A DNA stretch of 64,000 bases from Salinisphaera sp. LB1 (lineage in GTDB: Bacteria; Pseudomonadota; Gammaproteobacteria; Nevskiales; Salinisphaeraceae). Both the position numbers and the translations under genes were made by a program. The stretch lies in NCBI RefSeq assembly GCF_003177035.1, contig NZ_CP029488.1:3540501-3604500 (forward strand), written 5' to 3'. The notes under the pieces are model-generated. The model did not search any database. It worked only from the letters and a program-made list of their open reading frames with translations, and was not told where the DNA came from. Positions 7,509 through 16,288 of this stretch are shown here, piece after piece. The stretch's first letter is position 1. Every line of letters starts with the position of its first letter.

Positions 7509-8204
7509 CTACAACGAACGACTCGAAAAACGGTAGCCGCTGCCGCGCACGGTCTGGATGAAGCCATCGAACCCGTGCGGCGCCAGCGCCTTGCGCAACC
7601 GGCGAATATGCACATCGACCGTACGTTCCTCGACATAAACATTCTGCCCCCAGACGCGATCGAGCATCTGTTCCCGGGTATACACCCGCTCGGGGTTGCT
7701 CATGAAGAAACGCAGCAGGCGATACTCGGTGGGGCCCAGCCGCACCGAGGCGTCGCCCACCGATACGCGCTGGCTGGCGGCGTCAAGGGTCAGACCGTCC
7801 AGTTCGAGCGTCTCGTCCTCGCCGCCCGGCAGGCTGCGACGCAACACGGCACGCACCCGGGCCACCAGCTCGGACGAAGAAAACGGCTTGGTCACGTAAT
7901 CGTCGGCGCCGAGATTAAGCCCGCGCACGCGGTCGTTTTCATCCACGCGCGCGGTCACGAGGATGATCGGCAGGTTCTGGGTGAGCTCGTCGCGCCGCCA
8001 CTCACGTGCGAGCTCCATGCCGGATACCCCCGGCAGCATCCAGTCGAGCAACACCAGATCGGGCCGCCGCTCGGCCACGGCCAGCCTCGCGGCCTGGGCA
8101 TCCGGCGCTTCGGCGACCGAAAAATCCGAGCGCTCGAGCGCGAAGCGGATCATATCGCGAATCGGGGCTTCGTCTTCGACAACGAGTATGTGCTTGCGTG
8201 ACAT
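7509..8204 (-). CDS. phoB: Phosphate regulon response regulator PhoB
   Basis: Transcription activator of the Pho regulon, 231 aa, the normal length. The receiver domain has the acidic pair in LVVEDEAP, phospho-acceptor Asp54 (LVLLDWMLPG) and TKPFSSSEL. The C-terminal OmpR-type winged helix (about 130-228) contains LGPTEYRLLRFFMSNPERVYTREQMLDRVWG and RTVDVHIRRLRKAL. A strong Pho box lies just upstream, so the operon is autoregulated. The five Pho-box promoters described here are its likely local targets. Confidence 0.96.
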   Translation of the reverse strand: MSRKHILVVEDEAPIRDMIRFALERSDFSVAEAPDAQAARLAVAERRPDLVLLDWMLPGVSGMELAREWRRDELTQNLPIILVTARVDENDRVRGLNLGADDYVTKPFSSSELVARVRAVLRRSLPGGEDETLELDGLTLDAASQRVSVGDASVRLGPTEYRLLRFFMSNPERVYTREQMLDRVWGQNVYVEERTVDVHIRRLRKALAPHGFDGFIQTVRGSGYRFSSRSL

Positions 8205-8234
8205 GGCAGCGGTATCGCATCTGAACTTATGGCG

Positions 8235-8268
8235 ATGTTATGAACGTCATGTGACATATGTATGACAC
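8235..8268 (-). promoter_or_regulatory. Pho box and -10 of phoBR
   Basis: On the minus strand: GTGTCAT-ACAT-ATGTCAC (8268-8251), 10 bp, then TAACAT (8240-8235), ending about 30 bp before the phoB start. This implies positive autoregulation by PhoB. The box sits in the short gap after pepN, whose stop is at 8296. Confidence 0.85.
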
Positions 8269-8295
8269 ACCCAACACCGCCGCGGGGCAACCCGT

Positions 8296-10911
8296 TCAGG
8301 CCGCGTCGGTTGCAAGCCCCGCATCCACGATCTCGCGTGTGTTATCCGACAACTCGGCCGCGCCGACGCGCGCCAGGGCATCGCGCATGCCGGTGGCATA
8401 GGGCTCGACATAGCGCCGCCACGGCGCCAGCATCCCGGCCAATGCCGCCGCCAGTTGCGGGTTGAACCGGTCCAGGCGCAGGATTTCGTCGGCCACGAGT
8501 GCGTAACCGGCGCGGTCCGCCCGATGAAAACCCAGCGGGTTGCCACGCACGAAACCGCCGACCAGCGCGCGCACCCGATTGGGGTTGCTGAAATCGAAGC
8601 GGGCATCGCCCAACAGATCCCGCACCCGCGCCACGGTATCGCCGTCCGGCGTGGCCGCCTGCAGCCGCAGCCACTTGTCCATGACCAGCGGCTCATCGGC
8701 AAAACGCTGCGCAAAGTCCGCGCGCACCGCATCGCGGTCGGGACCGGGCAGATCCTGCAGAGCGTTCAATGCGGTCATGCGATCGGTCATGTTGTCGGCG
8801 GCATCGTATACCCGATGCGCGCGCTCGCGCAGCGCCGGCGTATCCAGACAGGACAGATAGTCCAGCGCGATGGCGAAGACCCGCCGACGCCCGGCCGACT
8901 GCGGGTCGAACACATAACCGGGGCGCGGCGCGTGCGCATCGGCGAGCTGGCCCAGCTCGGCCTCAAACCGCGTCGCGATCTCGTGCTTGATGTGCCGACG
9001 CGCGGCCTCGACTGCCGCGACATCGATCGCATCGAACGCCTCGCCGATCTGGGTCGTGCTGGGCAGGTTCAGCATTTCGGCCAGCAACGCGCGGTCATCC
9101 GGCGGATCGGCCAGCAGCGCCGCGATGGCCGTGCTCATGCCCGCGCCGAGCGCCGGCATGGGTTGCGCGTTCTGATAGGCACGGACCGCGGCGGTGGCCG
9201 TGGCCATGTAAAGGCTCTGGGCGGCGTCCCAGCGCGACACGGGATCCGAGTCGTGCGCCATCAGTCGAACCAGCGCGGCTTCGGGCCGATCGAACGTCAG
9301 CCGCACCGGAGCCGTCAAGCCGCGCAATACCGAAATCGTCGGCGTCGATGGCAGCTCGTCGAACACGAACGTGTCGCGCTGGCCCGTCAACCGGACGATC
9401 TCGGGGGCGCGCAGTGGATGGCCCGCGTCATCGAACAGAGCCACGGCAACGGGTATGTCGAAGTTCGGCTTGTCCTGCTGGCCGGGCGTCGCCGGCGTGG
9501 CCTGTGCCAGATCGAGCTCGAGCCGGCCGTCGGCGAAGCGTGACGTCACGCGCAGGCGCGGGGTGCCGGCGAATGCGTACCAATGACGGAATTGCGTCAG
9601 ATCCAGTCCGGTGGATTCCTCGATCGCGAGCACGAAATCCTCGATGGTCACGGCCTGGCCGTCGTGCTTGTCCAGATAATGCCGCACCGCCCGGGTGAAC
9701 GCCTCGCGCCCGGCCATCTGCGCCATCATCCGGATGAGTTCGGCGCCTTTTTCGTACACCGTAATGGTGTAGAAGTTGTTCATCTCGACGTACGATTCCG
9801 GCCGCACCGGATGGGCGCGCGGTCCGGCATCCTCGGGAAACTGGACGTCGCGAAGCATGCGCACCTGCTCGATGCGGGTCACCCCGGGCGAGCCGTGGTC
9901 GATGGCGAACTGGTGCTCTCGATACACCGTGAGCCCTTCCTTGAGCGAGAGCTGGAACCAGTCGCGACAGGTCACGCGGTTACCGGTGTAATTGTGAAAG
10001 TATTCATGGGCGACGACGTCGCGCACGCGGGCGAAGTCGCCGTCGGTGGCGGTATCGGCATGGGCGAAGATACAGGCCGTGTTGAAGATATTGAGGCCTT
10101 TGTTTTCCATCGCCCCCATGTTGAAGCTGCCGACGGCCACGATCACAAAGGTGTCGAGATCGTATTCCAGGCCATAGGTCGCTTCGTCCCAGGCCATGGC
10201 GTCCTTGAGCGACGCCATGGCGTGATGACACTGGCCCTCGTTGCCGTGCTCGGTATAGAGCGCCAGCGCGACGTCGCGGCCGGAGGCCGTGGTGAAGGTA
10301 TCCCGGATTACACCGAGATCGCCGGCCACCAGTGCGAACAGATAGCAGGGCTTGGCGAACGGGTCCTCGTAGACCGCGTAGTGCCGGCCCTCGCCCGCCG
10401 CGCCGGATTCGATGCAATTGCCATTCGACAACAGCACCGGGTAGCGCGCGGCATCGGCTTCCACCCGCGTGGTGTAGCGCGCCATCACGTCCGGACGATC
10501 CGGGAAGTACGTGATGCGCGAAAAACCGGTCGCCTCGCACTGCGTGCACAGAATCGAGCCGGAACGGTACAACCCCTCCAGCGAGAGATTGCTGTCGGGA
10601 TCGATTTCGGTGACCACCGTCAGAGCGAAACGATCCGGCAGGTCATCGAGCCACAAGCCGCTGTCGACGACTTCCAGCGCCTCATCCGCCACGGCCTCGC
10701 CGTCGACCGCGATGCTCAGCAAACGCAGATCGCGGCCATCGAGCCACCAGCGCCCGCCATCGCCGATGCGCTGTGGATTGCGACGCACCGCGTGGCGCGC
10801 GGTCACCCGGGTCGCGCCGTCGCCAATGTCGAAATCGAGTTCGACGCGGTCGATCAGATAGATCGGCGCTTGATAGTCGCTGCGATACTTACGCTGTGGC
10901 GTGCCGGTCAT
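8296..10911 (-). CDS. pepN: Aminopeptidase N, M1 family zinc metallopeptidase
   Basis: Cytoplasmic broad-specificity aminopeptidase of the proteobacterial PepN branch, 871 aa (E. coli 870). The exopeptidase motif GAMENKGLN is followed by the zinc site HEYFHNYTGNRVTCRDWFQLSLKEGL, a HEXXH motif with the distant Glu. A conserved TQCEATGFSRITYFPDRPDVMA stretch lies in the N-terminal domain. The C-terminal helical domain is complete. It starts 30 bp after the KAS III-like gene and may be co-transcribed with it. Its end lies close to the phoB promoter without overlapping it. Confidence 0.96.
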   Translation of the reverse strand: MTGTPQRKYRSDYQAPIYLIDRVELDFDIGDGATRVTARHAVRRNPQRIGDGGRWWLDGRDLRLLSIAVDGEAVADEALEVVDSGLWLDDLPDRFALTVVTEIDPDSNLSLEGLYRSGSILCTQCEATGFSRITYFPDRPDVMARYTTRVEADAARYPVLLSNGNCIESGAAGEGRHYAVYEDPFAKPCYLFALVAGDLGVIRDTFTTASGRDVALALYTEHGNEGQCHHAMASLKDAMAWDEATYGLEYDLDTFVIVAVGSFNMGAMENKGLNIFNTACIFAHADTATDGDFARVRDVVAHEYFHNYTGNRVTCRDWFQLSLKEGLTVYREHQFAIDHGSPGVTRIEQVRMLRDVQFPEDAGPRAHPVRPESYVEMNNFYTITVYEKGAELIRMMAQMAGREAFTRAVRHYLDKHDGQAVTIEDFVLAIEESTGLDLTQFRHWYAFAGTPRLRVTSRFADGRLELDLAQATPATPGQQDKPNFDIPVAVALFDDAGHPLRAPEIVRLTGQRDTFVFDELPSTPTISVLRGLTAPVRLTFDRPEAALVRLMAHDSDPVSRWDAAQSLYMATATAAVRAYQNAQPMPALGAGMSTAIAALLADPPDDRALLAEMLNLPSTTQIGEAFDAIDVAAVEAARRHIKHEIATRFEAELGQLADAHAPRPGYVFDPQSAGRRRVFAIALDYLSCLDTPALRERAHRVYDAADNMTDRMTALNALQDLPGPDRDAVRADFAQRFADEPLVMDKWLRLQAATPDGDTVARVRDLLGDARFDFSNPNRVRALVGGFVRGNPLGFHRADRAGYALVADEILRLDRFNPQLAAALAGMLAPWRRYVEPYATGMRDALARVGAAELSDNTREIVDAGLATDAA

Positions 10912-10941
10912 CGAGAGTCCCTGGGAAAAATGAGCGTGCCT

Positions 10942-12063
10942 TCAGCGCCGGCGGAGTACGACGCTGCCGGCCGAATAACCTGCGCCGAAACCGCAGAGCA
11001 CGCCAACATCGCCGGGCGCGAGATCGTTGGAGAATTTATGGAACACGATCACCGGCGAGGCCGAGCTGGTATTGCCGTATTCCGCCAGCACCGACGGCAT
11101 TTCGCCGTCCTCGGGCGCGCGGCCGAGCACGCGCTTGGCGATCAGCGTGTTCATGTTGATGTTGGCCTGGTGCAGCCACAAGCGCTTGAGATCGCTCGCC
11201 GCCCGATCGTATTCGGCCACATGGTCGACGATCATCTCGGCCACCATCGGCCCCACTTCCTTGAACACGCGACGCCCGTTCTGCACGAACAGCCGATCGG
11301 CCTCGGATCTCGGTTCGATCTCGCTGCGATTGAGGAAACCGAAGTTGTTGCGGATGTTGTTGGAAAAGCGCGTGACCAGGCGCGTGCCGAGCACGTCGAA
11401 GCCGGTGCCCTGCGGGGCATCGTCGGCATGCTCGAGCAGCGCGGCGGTGCACACATCGCCGAAGATGAAATGGCTGTCGCGGTCGCGGAAATTCAGATGC
11501 GCCGAACAGATTTCCGGATTGACCATCAGCACGCGCCGCGCGCTGCCCGACTTGATCATGTCGGCCGCGGTCTGGATACCGAACGCCGCCGAGGCACAGG
11601 CCACGTTCAGATCGAAACCGTAACGCCCGCCGCCCAGAAACTCCTGCACTTCCACCGCCAGCGCCGGATAGGGCCGCGGCAGGTTGGAACAGGCCACCAG
11701 AATCACGTCGATATCCTCGGCGCGGCGACCGGCGGCCTCGAGACAGGGCGCGATCGCCGCTAACGCCATCTCGCACTGCAGCGAGGGCTCGTCGTTGCCG
11801 CGTGTGCGGATACGCGGATGCATGACTTCAGGATCGAGGATGCCGGCCTTGTCTACCACGTAGCGGCTCTGGATGCCCGAGGCCTTGGTGATGAACGCGC
11901 TGTTGGAATGCGACAGCGGCGCGACCCGACCCGCGGCGATATCGTCGGCGTGCGCGGCGTTATGAATATCCACGTAGGCGTTGAAAGACGCCACGAGTTC
12001 ATCGTTGGAAATCGCCTCGGGCGGCGTATACAGCCCCGAGGCCGTTAGAACGACATTACTCAC
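10942..12063 (-). CDS. Beta-ketoacyl-ACP synthase III-like condensing enzyme
   Basis: 373-aa thiolase-fold enzyme related to FabH. The Cys-His-Asn triad is intact: Cys156 (NVACASAAFG), His298 (LHQANINMNT) and Asn331 (EYGNTSSASP). The C-terminus is the usual GFGAGYSAGSVVL. It is longer than canonical FabH (about 320), with an extended N-terminal region, resembling the FabH paralogues of pseudomonads thought to prime fatty-acid synthesis from acyl-CoA. The start is the GTG at 12063 with AGGAG five bases upstream; a longer open frame to 12918 overlaps the next gene antiparallel in frame and is rejected. Substrate is unknown. No acyl-carrier or reductase gene is next to it, so it is unlikely to be the main FabH. 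Confidence 0.85.
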   Translation of the reverse strand: MSNVVLTASGLYTPPEAISNDELVASFNAYVDIHNAAHADDIAAGRVAPLSHSNSAFITKASGIQSRYVVDKAGILDPEVMHPRIRTRGNDEPSLQCEMALAAIAPCLEAAGRRAEDIDVILVACSNLPRPYPALAVEVQEFLGGGRYGFDLNVACASAAFGIQTAADMIKSGSARRVLMVNPEICSAHLNFRDRDSHFIFGDVCTAALLEHADDAPQGTGFDVLGTRLVTRFSNNIRNNFGFLNRSEIEPRSEADRLFVQNGRRVFKEVGPMVAEMIVDHVAEYDRAASDLKRLWLHQANINMNTLIAKRVLGRAPEDGEMPSVLAEYGNTSSASPVIVFHKFSNDLAPGDVGVLCGFGAGYSAGSVVLRRR

Positions 12064-12236
12064 CGCAGCTCCTGATCTCGATGGTTCGGCGATAGGCAAT
12101 TCTGGCCCTCGGGCGCGACGTCCACAACCGGCGACGGCATAAAAACGCGCATCGCACACACCGCGGGCCATCGGTCGAGGCCGAACCGGAGGCGCGCGCC
12201 AGGCCGGTATCCGAATCGCGCCAACCGCGGCACGGC

Positions 12237-13676
12237 TCAACCGCGCATGCCCGACTCGGCCAGCGCCCGATCGATAAACGACCGGACATCGGGTTCGTGG
12301 CGCACCGACAGATGCGAGCCGTGATACCACTGCAGCGCCGGTTCGCCCCAGTGTCGCCAGAGTGCGAGCGGCTGTTCCGGTGCAATCAACTGGTCGGCCG
12401 TCGCGGCGAAGATATAGCGTCGATCGCGGGGCACGCACGGCTCGGCCGCGAGCGGCGACACGGCGGCCAGCCGCTCGCCCACCGCGGCCGCACTCAGCCC
12501 GCGCGCTTCCAGGTAATGCGCGTGCGCGGTCGGCAAATGTTGCCAGAGGGTCGCCGGGATGTCGGTCATCGGGATGCCGGCGATCACACAGGCCAGCGCC
12601 GGTTCGTGCGCGGCCAGTAGCGCCGCGTGGTAGCCGCCGAGGCTGTAGCCCAGCACGCCGATGCGCGCATCCGGGTCGATCTCGCGAATCCAGGCGACGC
12701 AACTGCGCAGATCGATCAGCGACTGCGCCTGGCCGTGCAGCAGATCCGCGAACGGCCCGTCCAGGAACAGCCCGCCCGTGAGCGGCGTGGCGCGACGGAC
12801 GCCATGCAGCGGCAGGATCGGCATCACCAGGTTCAAGCCGAGATGCGCATGCAGCCGGGCCACGTCGAACAACTGAAAATCGAGCCCGGCGACGCCCATG
12901 CGATACCCGTGCACGCACAGCAACCAGGGCCGCCCGCGACCTTCACCGTGGCGCAGAATACGCGCGGCCATCGTTCGGTTGTTCTTGTGGCCGCGCCAAC
13001 GCGCACCGCCCGGCAAGGCGGGATCGGGGGTGTAGCACGAAGGCGCGGTGAGCCATTCGTAGTCCACGCCGAAGGTTCGCATCGATTCGATGCGCGGCGA
13101 CTCGAACGGGGCCGCGGCCTCGTGCAAACGCGCCGGAAAGTTCTGCCAGTCGCGCTCGGCCGCGACCTCGCCGATCGCATTCAACTCGGCGATGTCGTTA
13201 TCCACCGCGGCCCCGCGCGGCACGCGCGCGCAGTTGATGAAAAAACCGAGCACGGCCGCATCACAGGCCATCTTGGCCAGCAGTTTGGGTTGCGTCGGCG
13301 GTGGCGCCACGCCCGCGGGCACCGGGTGCTGGATGCGCAGCGCCCACCCGGCCACCATGAACACCGCCGCGCCGCCGAGGATCAACCCGACACCGGGCCA
13401 CAGGCCGAGCCAGTAGATCAGGATCAGCGCCAGGAGCGAACTCAGCGGGCCCGCCAGCGCCATGTGGCAGCACAGCTGGCGATCCCCCGCCCAGAGCAGT
13501 TGCCCCGCCCCGGTGGCGATAAGCACCACACCGGGCACGGTGCCCAGCGCCGCAACCCCCCAGTTCGTCGGCCAGGCGGCCACCAGCCAGGACAGGCCGA
13601 TGGCCAGCACAATACTCGCGGACTTAAAACGCCGCGGTTGCCAAAGCATCGGCGACACTTCGCGCAAGGGTTCCAT
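12237..13676 (-). CDS. Membrane-anchored alpha/beta hydrolase
   Basis: 479 aa, specific family not recognised. The first 130 residues hold about four hydrophobic segments (SIVLAIGLSWLVAAW, ALGTVPGVVLIATG, LSSLLALILIYWL, VGLILGGAAVFMVAGWAL), followed by a catalytic alpha/beta hydrolase domain. The oxyanion-side motif LLCVHGYRMG, nucleophile elbow GYSLGG, acid ATADQLIAP and histidine HGSHLSVRHE give a complete Ser-Asp-His triad. It begins one base after the stop codon of the preceding small membrane protein, so the two are translationally linked. An esterase, lipase or depolymerase role is possible but the substrate cannot be inferred. No frameshift is seen. Confidence 0.75.
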   Translation of the reverse strand: MEPLREVSPMLWQPRRFKSASIVLAIGLSWLVAAWPTNWGVAALGTVPGVVLIATGAGQLLWAGDRQLCCHMALAGPLSSLLALILIYWLGLWPGVGLILGGAAVFMVAGWALRIQHPVPAGVAPPPTQPKLLAKMACDAAVLGFFINCARVPRGAAVDNDIAELNAIGEVAAERDWQNFPARLHEAAAPFESPRIESMRTFGVDYEWLTAPSCYTPDPALPGGARWRGHKNNRTMAARILRHGEGRGRPWLLCVHGYRMGVAGLDFQLFDVARLHAHLGLNLVMPILPLHGVRRATPLTGGLFLDGPFADLLHGQAQSLIDLRSCVAWIREIDPDARIGVLGYSLGGYHAALLAAHEPALACVIAGIPMTDIPATLWQHLPTAHAHYLEARGLSAAAVGERLAAVSPLAAEPCVPRDRRYIFAATADQLIAPEQPLALWRHWGEPALQWYHGSHLSVRHEPDVRSFIDRALAESGMRG

Positions 13677-13677
13677 G

Positions 13678-13992
13678 TCAGCGGCTCGTAATGCCGTAGT
13701 AAAGCGCGATGAGCACGGCGACCGCGAGCGCCAGTTCCGCGATCCAGAACGCCGGGTGCCGCTTGTCGGTCAGCCAGGTCGCGATGGTCGCAAACAGAGC
13801 CACGCCCGCCCCCAGCTCGGTGGCGATCCATATATCGGCCAGCCCGCCGCCGTTATCGGCGACCTGGGGAAACGGCCAGGTCAGCAGACTGATGACCGCG
13901 CCGGTCAGAGTGGCCAGTACTGCCAGCGTGAGCACGACCCAATTGACGAACGACAGCCATTTCAGAATCCGGCCTTGCGCCTCGCGCCCCAT
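13678..13992 (-). CDS. Small three-helix membrane protein of unknown function
   Basis: 104 aa from the ATG at 13992 (a GTG at 14028 would add 12 residues; neither has a convincing ribosome binding site). Three hydrophobic segments are visible: VNWVVLTLAVLATLTGAVISLL, IWIATELGAGVALFATIATWL and AFWIAELALAVAVLIALYYGI. Its stop codon is one base from the hydrolase start, so they probably act together at the inner membrane. No family was recognised. Confidence 0.65.
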   Translation of the reverse strand: MGREAQGRILKWLSFVNWVVLTLAVLATLTGAVISLLTWPFPQVADNGGGLADIWIATELGAGVALFATIATWLTDKRHPAFWIAELALAVAVLIALYYGITSR

Positions 13993-14253
13993 GACATCGC
14001 CACCCAGTATCCTGTCACCCCAATTCACTGCCGTATTTCGGCGCGTTGCCGCGGCATGCGCCGTCTTGCCTGATGCGCTCGCTTCCCCGAGCCGTACCGG
14101 GCACGAAAAAATACGCCAAATGCCGGCGCGAGCTCACATTGCCGCAGGCAAGCATGGTAGCCCGCCACTCGATTGGTCGTCCATCGAGAGCGCATCGCGC
14201 GTCCACGGGCCGCCGATACGCGTCCGGGCGCAACGCGGGCCCGCGTGGAACGG

Positions 14254-14274
14254 GCGCGCCCCGAAGGGGCGCGC
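14254..14274 (-). terminator. GC hairpin after the second pst operon
   Basis: Nine-bp perfect GC stem (GCGCGCCCC / GGGGCGCGC) with a GAA triloop, 12 bases after the pstA2 stop codon. There is no T tract on the minus strand, so it is either a 3'-end stabiliser or a non-canonical terminator. The rest of the roughly 290-bp gap (13993-14286) holds nothing I can identify. Confidence 0.45.
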
Positions 14275-14286
14275 GTCGTCGAGTGG

Positions 14287-15177
14287 TTAACGCCCTTTTT
14301 CGATATAACGCAGCAGCAGCCGCGAACTCAGCGTAATGGCGAGGGCGAAGAAGGTGATCAGCAGGGCCGCGGCGAAGGCCAGCTTGTGTGCCGATTCGAA
14401 CGGTTCGTTGATGAACGACCAGATGACGTAGGTCAGGTAGCCTACCGGCTCCTGGGTCAATTGGCCGCTCCAGGTGTAATTGGACCAGCCCACGGTGTAG
14501 ATCAGCGGCGCCGTCTCGCCCATGGACAGGGCCATGGCCAGCAACAGGCCGGTGAGAATGCGGCCCGCGCAACTGGGCATCAGCACGCGCAGAATGACGC
14601 TGGCCTCCGAGGCGCCCAGGGAATACGCGGATTCGCGCAGACTGCCCGGCAGCGCGACCAGTGCCAACTCGGTGGTGCGGGCAATGTACGGAATAATCAT
14701 GATCGCCAGTGTGATTGCACCGGCGAGCACGGAGAAATGCCAGCCCAGGGCCACGACCATGGTGATATAGCCGAACAGGCCGAGCACGATCGACGGCACG
14801 CCGACCAGCACATCCCCCATGAAGCGCACCACCCGGGAAAACAGATGATGGCGTTTTTCCGAGCAATACACGCCGACGCCGATGCCCAGCGGGCCCGCGA
14901 TGGCCACCGAGCCGACAGTGAGCAACGCCGTGCCTTCGATCGCGTTCAGAAGACCGCCGGACACGCCCTGCGTGGGTTCGGTAAACAGCTTGAGATTGAG
15001 CGCGGAGAACCCGCCAACCGTGACCTCCGCCAGAATATCGACCAGCGCGGCGGCTAGAATCAGGAAACTGGCACCGCAGATGGTCCAGCCGATATAGCTC
15101 ACCAGCCGTCGCCGGTGGTACCGAACCCGCGCCTTAGCGTCGAGGGCGAACGTCGTGCTCGCAAACGTTTCACTCAT
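14287..15177 (-). CDS. Second phosphate ABC transporter permease PstA
   Basis: 296 aa, PstA family. After an N-terminal segment with Arg-rich KARVRYHRRRL it shows the multi-pass permease pattern, with FTEPTQGVSGGLLNAIEGTALLT, LGIGVGVYCSEK and the coupling loop RESAYSLGASEASVILRVLMP. The terminal hydrophobic segment leads to RLLLRYIEKGR. It starts 6 bp after pstC2. No pstB or phoU follows: the next gene on this strand is an unrelated membrane protein beyond a hairpin. Inference: this permease borrows the ATPase of the first system or one encoded elsewhere. Confidence 0.92.
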   Translation of the reverse strand: MSETFASTTFALDAKARVRYHRRRLVSYIGWTICGASFLILAAALVDILAEVTVGGFSALNLKLFTEPTQGVSGGLLNAIEGTALLTVGSVAIAGPLGIGVGVYCSEKRHHLFSRVVRFMGDVLVGVPSIVLGLFGYITMVVALGWHFSVLAGAITLAIMIIPYIARTTELALVALPGSLRESAYSLGASEASVILRVLMPSCAGRILTGLLLAMALSMGETAPLIYTVGWSNYTWSGQLTQEPVGYLTYVIWSFINEPFESAHKLAFAAALLITFFALAITLSSRLLLRYIEKGR

Positions 15178-15183
15178 GTTCGA

Positions 15184-16191
15184 TTACTCTCTTATCTGCC
15201 AGAGCAGCAGGCGCGCGACCGCGTTGACGATCACCCCCATGATCAACAGCACCAGACCGATCTCGGTGAGACTGTTCACCGCCATGCCGGTTGGGTCCTG
15301 CAGCGCGCTGTCCAGCTGCGAGACGATGAAAGCCGCCATGGTGGACATCGGATTATAGATATTGGTCGGCACCGCCAAGGCGTTGCCACTGACCATGAGA
15401 ACGGCCATGGTTTCGCCCAGCGCACGCCCCAGCCCGAGAATGGTCACGCCGATGATGGCGCGCCGAACCTGGGGCATGACCACCTTGCGCACCACCTCGA
15501 AGCGCGTCGCGCCCAGCGCAAAGCCGGCCTCGACTTCGCTCTGCGCCACCGCGGAAATGGCCTCGCGCACGTTCGCCGTGATGATCGGCACGACCATCAG
15601 CGCCAGCACGATGCCCGCGGTCAACAGACCGTAGCCGGCCCCGACCGGGCCGCCGAAACCCGGGATGAAGCCCAGCACATCCGCCATGTAGGGATACACA
15701 TAATGTGCGGCCAATGGTATGACAACGACATACCCCCACAGCCCGAACACCACACTGGGCACCGCAGCCAGTAATTCGACAATGGCCGCGACCAGGTCGC
15801 GCACCCCGGCCGGAACGATCTCGGCGATGAACATCGCCGCCAGCACCCCGACCGGTACCGCGAACAGCAGCGCTAATCCGGAACTCGCCAGGGTGCCAAA
15901 AATCAGAAAGAAAATGCCGTAGCTTGCGCCCGGCAGGACCATATGGCCATCGACCGTGGTCGGCGTACCGTACTGGCTGCCCAGATCCCAGTCGTTACTG
16001 CCCAGGAAACCCAGGCCATTGAACTGGAGCGCAGGCCACGCCTTCCACGTCAAAAAAAGAAAAAGTCCGACCAGGAGCGCGGGAATGATCAGCGAGAACA
16101 AGCGAAGCAACAGGGCGAACAATACCCGCTGAATGCTCTGCCAGCGCGCATTGCGCCGAGTCGAGACGAAATCCGCAGTAACTTCGGACAT
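15184..16191 (-). CDS. Second phosphate ABC transporter permease PstC
   Basis: 335 aa, PstC family and clearly divergent from the copy at 1414-2394. Family signatures include LVGLFLFLTWKAWPALQFNGLGFLGSNDWDL, FGTLASSGLALLFAVPVGVLAAMFIAE and the loop VEAGFALGATRFEVVRKVVMPQ. The frame is open to 16248, but that part overlaps the hairpin after pstS2 and has no family sequence, so I chose the ATG at 16191 (MSEVTADFVSTRRN). It lies between pstS2 and pstA2 in one operon. Confidence 0.9.
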   Translation of the reverse strand: MSEVTADFVSTRRNARWQSIQRVLFALLLRLFSLIIPALLVGLFLFLTWKAWPALQFNGLGFLGSNDWDLGSQYGTPTTVDGHMVLPGASYGIFFLIFGTLASSGLALLFAVPVGVLAAMFIAEIVPAGVRDLVAAIVELLAAVPSVVFGLWGYVVVIPLAAHYVYPYMADVLGFIPGFGGPVGAGYGLLTAGIVLALMVVPIITANVREAISAVAQSEVEAGFALGATRFEVVRKVVMPQVRRAIIGVTILGLGRALGETMAVLMVSGNALAVPTNIYNPMSTMAAFIVSQLDSALQDPTGMAVNSLTEIGLVLLIMGVIVNAVARLLLWQIRE

Positions 16192-16223
16192 AGTAGTTTT
16201 ATCTGCTGGCCGGAAACGCGTAA

Positions 16224-16268
16224 GAGCCGGCACCCCGGCGGCGCGCATGCACCGCCGGAGCCCGGCTC
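16224..16268 (-). other. Intercistronic hairpin between pstS2 and pstC2
   Basis: Two nested perfect 7-bp stems (16224-16230 with 16262-16268; 16235-16241 with 16252-16258) just after the pstS2 stop codon. There is no strong T tract. As with the hairpins in the pstS1-pstC1 gap, it is placed to protect the binding-protein mRNA and lower permease expression. Confidence 0.55.
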
Positions 16269-16288
16269 ATCAACGCTGCACCCGGACT

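Noticed and set aside
6201-8201. 666-codon plus-strand ORF opposite phoBR
   Set aside because: Mirror of the phoB/phoR codons with no motif; the minus-strand genes have full catalytic motifs.
12064-12918. Upstream extension of the KAS III-like ORF to 658 residues
   Set aside because: It runs through the hydrolase gene in another frame on the same strand, has Arg/Ala-rich composition and lacks family sequence; the GTG at 12063 with AGGAG explains the true start.
13996-14016. Possible sixth Pho box (CTGTCAC) near 14000
   Set aside because: Second repeat is poor and there is no -10 at the 10-bp spacing seen in the other five.
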